A stretch of 5,236 nt of DNA, from the NCBI RefSeq assembly GCF_049965695.1, contig NZ_JBMFWB010000036.1:1-5236 (forward strand). Direction: 5' to 3'. Origin of the DNA: Athalassotoga sp049965695 (GTDB lineage: Bacteria; Thermotogota; Thermotogae; Mesoaciditogales; Mesoaciditogaceae). Each line of letters starts with the position of its first letter. The stretch's first letter is position 1. Below are positions 1-4,848 of this stretch, in pieces. A program made the position numbers and the translations under genes. The notes under the pieces are model-generated. The model made no database searches, was not told where the DNA came from, and saw nothing but the letters and a program-made list of their open reading frames with translations.

Positions 1-333
1 GAATTTAAAGAATCTTATATAAAAAGTAAAAAAGAGGATATCGTTATAATTGACAGTCCTGTTGGAATGCCAGGAAGAGCAATACGAAATAAATTTTTAG
101 ATGATGTGTCCAATGGAATTAGAAAGCCAACAAAATGTCCATGGAAATGCTTAAAAACCTGTGAATATATAAACTCTCCTTATTGCATTGCCCTTGCGTT
201 GACCAACGCTAAAAAGGGATATCTTCAGGATGGTTTTGTGTTTGTCGGCGCCAACGCATATCGTGTTAATGAAATAGTTTCGGTAAAAGCACTTATCAAC
301 ACTTTAAAAACGGAGTACGACGTAGCGTCGTGA
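1..333 (+). CDS. Nitronate monooxygenase-family flavoprotein, C-terminal part (5' end outside window)
   Basis: The reading frame is open from base 1 to the TGA at 331-333, giving the last 110 residues; the ATG at 67 is internal. The segment SPVGMPGRAIRN (residues 19-30) and the closing GFVFVGANAYRVNEIVSV (78-95) resemble the C-terminal part of 2-nitropropane dioxygenase/nitronate monooxygenase TIM-barrel proteins, which bind FMN and oxidise alkyl nitronates; the related FabK enoyl-ACP reductases share the fold. Between them are four cysteines (C46, C50, C54, C62) in the pattern CPWKC-LKTC-PYC, which I recall from the longer, anaerobe-type members of the family. The FMN-binding core and catalytic histidine region lie upstream of the window, so true nitronate oxidation versus a FabK-like or other flavin reaction cannot be decided. 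The gene converges on the flavodoxin gene. Family call fairly sure, substrate unknown. Confidence 0.8.
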   Translation, partial: EFKESYIKSKKEDIVIIDSPVGMPGRAIRNKFLDDVSNGIRKPTKCPWKCLKTCEYINSPYCIALALTNAKKGYLQDGFVFVGANAYRVNEIVSVKALINTLKTEYDVAS

Positions 334-351
334 TGTTCCCCAACTCTGTAT

Positions 352-434
352 GCGATCGCTGTGATCACATTTTGATCACATCATTTCGTTCGATAACCAT
401 GAGCCTTTGCGTAAATATGTGATGATGTGATCGC
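352..434. repeat. GATC/TGTGAT-rich inverted repeat in convergent gap
   Basis: The 113-bp gap between the two convergent genes is built from related short words. A perfect 11-bp inverted repeat, gatcacatcat at 374-384 and atgatgtgatc at 422-432, is separated by 37 bases. The word tgatcacat also occurs twice as a direct repeat (362-370 and 373-381, 11 bp apart), and atgtgat occurs twice in tandem (417-423 and 425-431). The outer ends carry gcgatc (352-357) and gatcgc (429-434), also inverted. An RNA hairpin is possible on either strand, but no T-run follows on either side, so it is not a classical intrinsic terminator. It may serve as a shared transcript end or as a protein-binding site; function unknown. 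Confidence 0.55.
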
Positions 435-446
435 AATTTAAAATAA

Positions 447-899
447 TTATTTCTGAAGATTTTTCAAAATTTCGTCTATTACCTTTTCCTCATTTTTAAG
501 TTTTTTTACTATCCCATAATGTGATTTGAATTTACCATTTTTCGATTCGTAATCATTCACAATTTTGTCAGTATCACTTCCGATACATGTGAGCACCAAC
601 GTGACTTTACCGGGCGGAACAAGTTTTAAAAATTCAACTGTTGCATTTGCAGGCTTTCCTGCCCACAAAGGTGAGACGACGATATACCTGTCAGTATCTT
701 TGTAATTTTCACTGATTTTGATTTTGACACTTTTGTTCCTCATGGAATAATAGCCGGCCTTCAAATATCCGAACAAACCTTTGAAACTTGGACTTTCTTG
801 AATTATTTCGATCGGTTTTACACCCAGAGCCTTCGATATTTTCTCGGCCACTCTTTTGCTATTTCCTGTTCTTGAAAAGAAAACAACGCTGTATTTCAT
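447..899 (-). CDS. Flavodoxin-family protein
   Basis: A 150-residue protein, the usual size of a short-chain flavodoxin. The N-terminus MKYSVVFFSRTGNSKRVAE has the first beta strand followed by the FMN phosphate-binding loop (S9-R-T-G-N-S14). Residues 72-91 (YIVVSPLWAGKPANATVEFL) match the second flavin loop, of the P-x-W-A-G-x-P type found in flavodoxin-like proteins. The short chain has no signal peptide and no NAD(P)H-binding domain, so it should be a cytosolic one-electron carrier that needs a separate reductase. Its ATG overlaps the Rieske gene stop codon as ATGA (896-899) and is preceded by AAAAGAGGTG (905-914), so the two are probably translationally coupled. Context suggests it feeds electrons to the oxygenase encoded just upstream; that is inference. 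A flavodoxin-like quinone or protoporphyrinogen oxidoreductase remains possible. Confidence 0.85.
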   Translation of the reverse strand: MKYSVVFFSRTGNSKRVAEKISKALGVKPIEIIQESPSFKGLFGYLKAGYYSMRNKSVKIKISENYKDTDRYIVVSPLWAGKPANATVEFLKLVPPGKVTLVLTCIGSDTDKIVNDYESKNGKFKSHYGIVKKLKNEEKVIDEILKNLQK

Positions 900-1876
900 T
901 CAGACACCTCTTTTGCAGATTTTTTGAGTTCTTGCCTTACACGCCTGTAAATGATTATAGGTAGATCTCCTTGATAAAGATTTTCGTTCATTCTCAACTC
1001 ACTTTTTATTGGCCTTTGAGTAATGACAACCCTTTTATCCTGATTAAGGACTTTTTTGTTGAAAGGCATCGATATTTTCGTTACCAAATTTCGAATGAGC
1101 GGCACCTTCAAAAATCTCTGGTAGAATCTCAAATATATGATGGTATTTGAATCGTCTATCGGGACAAATGCAGCCACAACCCTTAAATCTTTGTTTATGA
1201 TGTTTTGCCAGTAATTCGGAAAGATGAATTGCAATCTTCCTATGCAATCTTCTTTTTTTACCTCTTCGGGCTTCAAAGGCTTTTGACCGTTGTCGAGAAC
1301 ATTGTTGACCCACACGTTGATAATCCCATCTTTGTATTCGACGATCGGGCCGTTGACCAGAGTTCTTCCGCCGCGTCCTATCGTGTTGTAATGGACAAAA
1401 GGAAGGTGAGAGACATCTAACTGGTTTTCTATTGATCTTGAATAATGCACGGGCCATATATCCGTAAGAGATGAATAGTTGAACGTTTCGTCTATACCGT
1501 CCAGCCATTTTATCTCGGGAAGATCCCTCTCTTCTCCAAACCACATGAAGACGAAATCACCTTTTTCGACGACAGGATAACTTTTAACTTTGAAATTCGA
1601 TCTTACAATGCCGTTTTTGCCAATCGAAGGAATCAAAACACCTCTGCCGGATCCGTCGTATTCTATACCGTGAAATGGGCACTGCACATGATCGTTGACG
1701 ATCTTTCCAAGTGCAAGATCGGCCCCTCTATGAGCGCATGTCCGCTCTATGCAGTGAATTTGATTTGACTTATCTCTCCAGAATAGCAAATCCTTGCCTA
1801 ATCTTTTGGCTGCTGTTATTTTTTCTTTCTTGACTTCTTTTGAGTCAAGTACTATATACCATTGATTGTTGATCAT
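896..1876 (-). CDS. Rieske [2Fe-2S] non-heme iron oxygenase, alpha-subunit type
   Basis: A 326-residue protein beginning MINNQWYIVLDSKEV. The N-terminal Rieske domain (about 1-115) has the full cluster motif C47-x-H49-x16-C66-x2-H69 in TCAHRGADLA and CPFHGIEYDG. The C-terminal catalytic domain has ENQLDVSHLPFVH (150-162), giving the mononuclear iron ligands H157 and H162 and the bridging aspartate D154; D280 in LNQDKRVV is a good candidate for the third, carboxylate ligand. The arrangement is closest to the single-component pheophorbide-a oxygenase / vanillate demethylase type, without a beta subunit. Such enzymes hydroxylate, demethylate or desaturate organic substrates with O2; the substrate here is unknown. 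The frame opens further upstream to a TTG at 1906, but the ATG at 1876 has a good ribosome binding site, whereas TTG would use part of the leader. First gene of an operon with the flavodoxin. Confidence 0.88.
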   Translation of the reverse strand: MINNQWYIVLDSKEVKKEKITAAKRLGKDLLFWRDKSNQIHCIERTCAHRGADLALGKIVNDHVQCPFHGIEYDGSGRGVLIPSIGKNGIVRSNFKVKSYPVVEKGDFVFMWFGEERDLPEIKWLDGIDETFNYSSLTDIWPVHYSRSIENQLDVSHLPFVHYNTIGRGGRTLVNGPIVEYKDGIINVWVNNVLDNGQKPLKPEEVKKEDCIGRLQFIFPNYWQNIINKDLRVVAAFVPIDDSNTIIYLRFYQRFLKVPLIRNLVTKISMPFNKKVLNQDKRVVITQRPIKSELRMNENLYQGDLPIIIYRRVRQELKKSAKEVSE

Positions 1877-1885
1877 CCTTATCAA

Positions 1886-1893
1886 CCTCTTTT
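1886..1893 (-). promoter_or_regulatory. Ribosome binding site that fixes the Rieske gene start
   Basis: The minus strand reads AAAAGAGG here, ending nine bases before the ATG at 1874-1876. This supports starting the oxygenase at MINNQWY, not at the in-frame TTG 30 bases upstream, which would place this Shine-Dalgarno inside the coding region. Confidence 0.7.
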
Positions 1894-1969
1894 CAAGAAA
1901 GCACAAAAATTGATAGTCTAAATCAAAAGACAGTGGAGTCTAAGGTTCTAATAATACCGATGATTCATT

Positions 1970-1998
1970 ATTATAACAAAATTCATTATCAAAGTCAA
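1970..1998 (-). promoter_or_regulatory. Sigma-70/SigA-type promoter of the Rieske-flavodoxin operon
   Basis: On the minus strand a -35 box TTGACT (1993-1998) is followed by exactly 17 bases and a perfect -10 box TATAAT (1970-1975). Transcription should start near 1963, leaving a leader of roughly 86 bases before the ATG at 1876. The leader carries two copies of TTAGACT (1937-1943 and 1915-1921), 22 bp apart, that could be a regulatory site. A near-consensus promoter suggests strong expression unless repressed. Confidence 0.8.
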
Positions 1999-2024
1999 AT
2001 CAAGTATACCAAATTTATATCCTA

Positions 2025-2055
2025 TTGAATTCTATGAAGCGTAGTATGGTAGAAT
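2025..2055 (+). promoter_or_regulatory. Probable pcp promoter with extended -10
   Basis: The hexamer TAGAAT (2050-2055) is preceded by TGG (2047-2049), giving a TGn extended -10. The best -35 is TTGAAT (2025-2030), 19 bases upstream, longer than ideal but tolerable with an extended -10. Transcription would start near 2062, about 24 bases before the ATG, and AAAGGA at 2072-2077 is the ribosome binding site. It is divergent from the Rieske operon promoter, with about 27 bp between the two -35 boxes. Confidence 0.5.
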
Positions 2056-2085
2056 TTCTATAAATCAAAATGAAAGGAATGGATC

Positions 2086-2712
2086 ATGAAAATACTTGTA
2101 ACGGCTTTTGAGCCTTTTGAAAAAGAGAAGATAAATCCATCTTATGAAGTACTTAAAAATTTAAAAGATCAAATAATGGATGCTGAAATAATAAAGATGC
2201 AGGTTCCAACAGTCTTTTATTTGTCTACAAAAAAAGTTATAGAGAAGATTGAAGAAATAAATCCAGATGCCGTTCTTAGCATTGGACAGGCTGCCAAAAA
2301 ATACAGCGTAAATGTTGAAAGAGTGGCGATAAATATCGACGATGCAAGAATACCAGATAATGCCGGCCAACAACCTGTAGACACTCCGATCGATTTGGAC
2401 GGAATGCCGGCTTACTTTGCGACTATCCCGATAAAACATATCGTTGAAGAGATCAAAAAAGAAAAAATACCCGCCGTAATTTCAAACACGGCAGGGACTT
2501 ATGTGTGCAATCATCTTATGTATGGCATTCTAAACCACATCCATAAAAATAATCTGCCAATCAAAGCAGGATTTATTCACGTACCATATTCTTCTGAACA
2601 GGTACTTGACAGACCAGACACTCCTTTTATGTCTTTAGAAGATATGACACGTGCCATCGAAATTGCTTTAAGAGTCATTGCAAGCGATACATCAGTGAGA
2701 AGTGATGGCTGA
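2086..2712 (+). CDS. pcp: Pyrrolidone-carboxylate peptidase (pyroglutamyl-peptidase I, family C15)
   Basis: A 208-residue cytosolic cysteine peptidase that removes N-terminal pyroglutamate from peptides. The N-terminus MKILVTAFEPFEKEKINPSY is the family signature. The catalytic triad is visible and correctly spaced: E78 in VERVAINIDD, C141 in GTYVCNHLMY and H165 in GFIHVPY, matching Glu81/Cys144/His168 of the Bacillus enzyme. NIDDARIPDN (83-92) and the following GQQPVD are also typical. Length fits the family. The last residues, about S203-G208, and the TGA are encoded by the start of the heptad repeat array at 2693, so the native C-terminus has probably been replaced or extended by repeat DNA; the active site is not affected. 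The start has AAAGGA eight bases upstream. It appears to be monocistronic, between a divergent operon and a convergent SDR gene. Confidence 0.95.
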   Translation: MKILVTAFEPFEKEKINPSYEVLKNLKDQIMDAEIIKMQVPTVFYLSTKKVIEKIEEINPDAVLSIGQAAKKYSVNVERVAINIDDARIPDNAGQQPVDTPIDLDGMPAYFATIPIKHIVEEIKKEKIPAVISNTAGTYVCNHLMYGILNHIHKNNLPIKAGFIHVPYSSEQVLDRPDTPFMSLEDMTRAIEIALRVIASDTSVRSDG

Positions 2713-2734
2713 AGAGTGAGCAGTCGAAGTTCGT
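2693..2734 (+). repeat. Left heptad tandem array, AGTGAG type
   Basis: Six consecutive 7-bp units can be read in register: cagtgag, aagtgat, ggctgaa, gagtgag, cagtcga and a decayed agttcgt. The consensus is nAGTGAg. The first units are also the last codons and stop codon of pcp. Confidence 0.6.
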
Positions 2735-2736
2735 TT

Positions 2737-2763
2737 GTCATCCCTGAGTTCATCAGGGATCGC
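2737..2763 (+). repeat. REP-like hairpin unit 1
   Basis: The unit is GTCATCCC-N11-GGGATCGC. It forms an 8-bp perfect stem, atccctga (2740-2747) with tcagggat (2753-2760), around a 5-base loop gttca. It lies 25 bases after the pcp stop and may end or protect that transcript, although only a weak T-run (cgcctttaaaa) follows. Confidence 0.75.
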
Positions 2764-2783
2764 CTTTAAAACTTACACGAAAT

Positions 2784-2810
2784 GCGATCCCGCATCAAGT
2801 GCGGGATGAC
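2784..2810 (-). repeat. REP-like hairpin unit 2, inverted copy of unit 1
   Basis: On the plus strand this is GCGATCCC-N11-GGGATGAC, exactly the reverse complement of unit 1 at all sixteen flanking positions. The stem is atcccgca (2787-2794) with tgcgggat (2800-2807) around tcaag. Inner stem pairs differ from unit 1 but remain complementary. Being inverted, it faces the convergent SDR transcript the way unit 1 faces pcp. Confidence 0.75.
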
Positions 2811-2831
2811 GGGAGAAAAAATGTATTGTGC

Positions 2832-2938
2832 GTCACGAGTCACGAACTATCTCTACTCCTTAAACTCTGCTCTCTAATCCCTATTCCCTACTCCCTGTTT
2901 CCACTACGTGCCACGAGCCACGAGCTACGTGCTAATTA
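2832..2938 (-). repeat. Right heptad tandem array, CTAnTCC and CCACGAG types
   Basis: In 7-bp register from 2832: gtcacga twice, actatct, ctactcc, ttaaact, ctgctct, ctaatcc, ctattcc, ctactcc, ctgtttc; then, after a 2-bp slip, from 2904: ctacgtg, ccacgag, ccacgag, ctacgtg, ctaatta. About fifteen units are recognisable, in two sequence classes. The final unit contains the SDR stop codon (2932-2934). On the minus strand three GGG runs recur every 7 bases (2879-2895). Confidence 0.7.
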
Positions 2939-3963
2939 GGCCAATAGCGCATTTTTTGTGTCCTATGAATTGCAGAATGTTTGGGATAGAAATTTTCGCT
3001 TATCCATTTTGCGGTGTCTTTTATCGATATTTCAATACTTCTGGGTGAATATCCCAATTCTTTAGATGCCTTTTCATGAGAAGTCAAAGAATTGCTCAAA
3101 AGTGTATGAATCGAGTAAGCGGTGTAAGTTTGTTGGTCTGATTTTTTAAAAAGATCGTGAGATAATTCAAAAATAGGCGCTGCCAATCTTGCAATCCATG
3201 TCGGAATTTCAACGGATGGACATTTCACATCAAATGCTTTTGAAAGGATTTCGAAAATACTCTTAACCGTAATCTGCTCTCCCGAAAGGATATAATTTTC
3301 CCCGCGTCTTCCTTTCTCGCACGCAAGTATCGTTCCATCAACCACATCTCTGACATCAACGAAATCGTAAGTACCATTTATGTAAAAGTGAATTTTGCCC
3401 TTCATAAAGTTATAGATCATCTGACCGATATTCGATAATTTGTACTCGTATGGACCTATGACACCCGTCGGATGAACGATGACGGCATCAAGACCTCTAT
3501 CAATGGATTCTAAAACCGCAATTGTTGCCATTGCCTTCGATTTGGCGTATTCGCCGACAACTTTGGATGGATCGAAAGATTTTGTCTCTTTTATTGGAAC
3601 ACCCTTTGGAGGTTCTACAAAGGCGTGAATCGAACTCATGTAAACAAGTCTTTCAACCTTGCAATCAAGGCACGCCTTGATCACGTTTTGAGTGCCACCG
3701 ACATTCACATCAAAGATATTTTTGGATTTTTTAGAAATCGAAACTATCCCGGCCAGATGATAAACGATTTTCGCATCACGGAAACCTTCTTGAAGCGATT
3801 TTATGTCTCTTACATCTCCGTAAAAGTACTCTACATCAAGGCCCGCAAGCGGAGTGAGACTTTCAGATGGCATGACGAATGCCCTTACCTTCTCGCCTCT
3901 TTTGACAATTTCTTTTACAAGTACGTTACCGATATGTCCTGTTGCCCCTGTTACAACTATCAT
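2932..3963 (-). CDS. Extended-SDR NAD(P)-dependent epimerase/dehydratase or dihydroflavonol-reductase-like oxidoreductase
   Basis: A 343-residue Rossmann-fold protein starting MIVVTGATGHIG, with the nucleotide-binding G6-x2-G9-x2-G12 motif, the YGDVRD segment (48-53), HLAG (69-72), the catalytic serine region VYMSS (107-111) and the catalytic Y139-x3-K143 in EYAKSK. HPTGVIGP (164-171) is characteristic of the extended SDR group including dihydroflavonol-4-reductase-like and HpnA-like enzymes. Substrate cannot be assigned. The frame reaches an upstream ATG at 3981, but that ATG lies just before a consensus ribosome binding site serving the ATG at 3963, which is chosen. The last 15 or so residues after WISENFYPK (HSAIHRTQKMRYWPN) look like an appended tail, and the TAG lies in the last unit of a heptad repeat. 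It lies 64 bp downstream of, and in line with, the TetR gene and is its likely target. Confidence 0.85.
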   Translation of the reverse strand: MIVVTGATGHIGNVLVKEIVKRGEKVRAFVMPSESLTPLAGLDVEYFYGDVRDIKSLQEGFRDAKIVYHLAGIVSISKKSKNIFDVNVGGTQNVIKACLDCKVERLVYMSSIHAFVEPPKGVPIKETKSFDPSKVVGEYAKSKAMATIAVLESIDRGLDAVIVHPTGVIGPYEYKLSNIGQMIYNFMKGKIHFYINGTYDFVDVRDVVDGTILACEKGRRGENYILSGEQITVKSIFEILSKAFDVKCPSVEIPTWIARLAAPIFELSHDLFKKSDQQTYTAYSIHTLLSNSLTSHEKASKELGYSPRSIEISIKDTAKWISENFYPKHSAIHRTQKMRYWPN

Positions 3964-3968
3964 TTTAG

Positions 3969-3978
3969 CACCTCCTTT
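3969..3978 (-). promoter_or_regulatory. Consensus ribosome binding site that fixes the SDR start
   Basis: The minus strand reads AAAGGAGGTG, nearly perfect anti-16S complementarity, with GGAGG seven bases before the ATG at 3961-3963. The alternative upstream ATG (3979-3981) would put this site inside the gene and has no comparable site of its own. Confidence 0.85.
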
Positions 3979-3986
3979 CATAATTT

Positions 3987-4011
3987 TAGACCAAATTAGT
4001 TTTTTGGTCTA
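3987..4011. promoter_or_regulatory. 25-bp palindrome, probable TetR-family operator
   Basis: A perfect 9-bp inverted repeat, tagaccaaa (3987-3995) and tttggtcta (4003-4011), is separated by 7 bases. It lies between the TetR stop and the SDR ribosome binding site. The GACC...GGTC core is of a kind seen in TetR-family operators. It is AT-rich and not followed by a T-run in the direction of transcription, so it is unlikely to be a terminator. No convincing separate -35/-10 pair is visible around it, so it could act on an internal weak promoter or as a roadblock. Binding by the neighbouring repressor is inference. Confidence 0.6.
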
Positions 4012-4027
4012 TTAGCGGTAAAAAAAA

Positions 4028-4594
4028 TTATCTTACAACTATTCCATTGAAAAGTATATTCACAAGAATTTCAACGTTTTTTTCTATTTCAAAATCATTT
4101 GACGTGGCAAATTTGTATTCTATGCCCTTTGTTGCCATGGCCATAACGTAGGCTGTCAAATAAACGTCTTTCACATCGAATATACCCTCATTTATCCCGT
4201 TTTTGAGTATATTTTCGAAGACACCAATTTCGTAATCATCGTAATCTTTTCTTACTTGATTTATGAAATCGTACATCTCTAAATATTCATCTTTGAAAGC
4301 AACGTAAAGATTTGAAAGTGCTTTCATTGCTTTCATCCTTGTTATTATGTAATTCTTCAACTTTTGCTGGGGAGAACTACTTTCTTTCAAAGCAAGTTCG
4401 AGTTTTGACTTCAACTCTTCCGCTTCGATATCCACAATGGCTTTGAGTATCTCTTCTTTGCTTTTGAAGTAATAGTAAAGAGTGCTCTTTCCTTTTCTTG
4501 ATTTAGAGGCTATCTCATCCATCGTTGTCTTTTTAAAACCGTATTTGGCAAAAAGTTCTCGTGCCGATTCAATTATCCTGTCTCTTTCGTCCAT
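4028..4594 (-). CDS. TetR/AcrR-family transcriptional repressor
   Basis: A 188-residue DNA-binding regulator of normal family length. The N-terminal helix-turn-helix domain is clear: IIESARELFAKYGFKKTTMDEIA (7-29) and the recognition region GKSTLYYYFKSKEEIL (35-50), with the typical LYYYFKSKEE motif. The turn has SRKGKST where most relatives have a GVSKGT-like sequence. Residues 55-188 are a helical ligand-binding and dimerisation domain with no recognisable specificity. The ATG at 4594 is preceded by AAAAGAG (4602-4608) at a spacing of seven, and a strong promoter lies at 4637-4665. It is first in line before the SDR gene and divergent from the BMP gene, so it may control either or both. A run of eight T follows its stop codon but without a preceding hairpin. 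Confidence 0.93.
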   Translation of the reverse strand: MDERDRIIESARELFAKYGFKKTTMDEIASKSRKGKSTLYYYFKSKEEILKAIVDIEAEELKSKLELALKESSSPQQKLKNYIITRMKAMKALSNLYVAFKDEYLEMYDFINQVRKDYDDYEIGVFENILKNGINEGIFDVKDVYLTAYVMAMATKGIEYKFATSNDFEIEKNVEILVNILFNGIVVR

Positions 4595-4636
4595 TCATTC
4601 ACTCTTTTCGACTAAAATAGTTTTACGTTCGATAGC

Positions 4637-4665
4637 AGCATAACATATATTTTTTAGCATGTCAA
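4637..4665 (-). promoter_or_regulatory. SigA-type promoter of the TetR-SDR unit
   Basis: The minus strand has a perfect -35 TTGACA (4660-4665), a 17-base spacer and -10 TATGCT (4637-4642), which also carries an upstream TG (extended -10). The start point should be near 4630, about 36 bases before the ATG. The hexamer TAGCAT appears twice on the plus strand, 11 bp apart (4655-4660 and 4666-4671), overlapping and abutting the -35 box, and could be an operator half-site pair. Confidence 0.75.
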
Positions 4666-4752
4666 TAGCATTAACGCGTCGCCTTCGCAGTTTGCAGAAT
4701 AAAATAAGCCTATCAAAAATAGCGTAAACATCAATCGTGTTTAAAATCGTAT

Positions 4753-4792
4753 TCAAAGCAACTTTGATTTGTGATACCATAATATTGGTGTC
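4753..4792. promoter_or_regulatory. Two adjacent small inverted repeats in the TetR-BMP divergent gap
   Basis: TCAAAG (4753-4758) and CTTTGA (4762-4767) form a perfect 6-bp palindrome with a 3-base centre. Immediately next to it, GATACCA (4773-4779) and TGGTGTC (4786-4792) form a near-palindrome with one mismatch around TAATAT. They occupy the likely control region of the BMP gene, for which I find no convincing -35/-10 pair; TTGAAC (4821) with TTAAAT (4843) is too close to the start. Apart from these and the TetR promoter, the 269-bp gap shows nothing else that I can support. Confidence 0.35.
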
Positions 4793-4848
4793 TCTTCTTT
4801 TTAAATTTCAAATCAAAATGTTGAACAATCCGATAGTCCATATTAAAT

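Larger units (their letters stand above)
2693..2938. repeat. Composite palindromic intergenic element (heptad arrays plus paired hairpins)
   Basis: A block of about 245 bp fills the gap between the convergent pcp and SDR genes and overlaps both coding ends. From left to right it has a purine-rich 7-bp tandem array (2693-2734), a hairpin unit (2737-2763), a 20-bp spacer, the same hairpin unit inverted (2784-2810), an A-rich link, and a pyrimidine-rich heptad array (2832-2938). Read on the minus strand, the right array (GGAGTAG, GGAATAG, GGATTAG) resembles the left one (gagtgag, cagtgag), so the whole element is an imperfect palindrome. No open frame in it looks like a transposase. It resembles REP/BIME or MITE-like dispersed repeats. 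Whether it is present elsewhere in the genome cannot be seen here. Confidence 0.75.

Noticed and set aside
352..359. GCGATCGC, the cyanobacterial HIP1 octamer
   Set aside because: Only one copy in over 5 kb; HIP1-bearing genomes have it far more often, and the gene content does not suggest a cyanobacterium.
361..381. CRP-like TGTGA/TCACA words
   Set aside because: Spacing does not match the TGTGA-N6-TCACA operator and the site lies between convergent genes, not before a promoter.
1044..1544. 166-residue open frame (-) inside the Rieske gene
   Set aside because: It lies in another frame of a well-supported gene; its composition (many arginines and serines) is that of an out-of-frame translation.
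2737..2763. Hairpin 1 as a classical intrinsic terminator of pcp
   Set aside because: The stem is followed by cgcctttaaaac, with no proper T-run; the inverted identical unit nearby is better explained as a repeat element.
2832..2938. CRISPR array
   Set aside because: The repeat unit is only 7 bp, contiguous and degenerate, with no spacers.
3625..3999. 124-residue open frame (+) opposite the SDR gene
   Set aside because: Antisense to the conserved Rossmann fold coding region, with no family resemblance and no ribosome binding site.
4595..4780. 61-residue open frame (-) directly upstream of the TetR gene
   Set aside because: No ribosome binding site before its ATG, it contains the strong TetR promoter at 4637-4665, and its sequence has no recognisable domain; most likely a chance frame.
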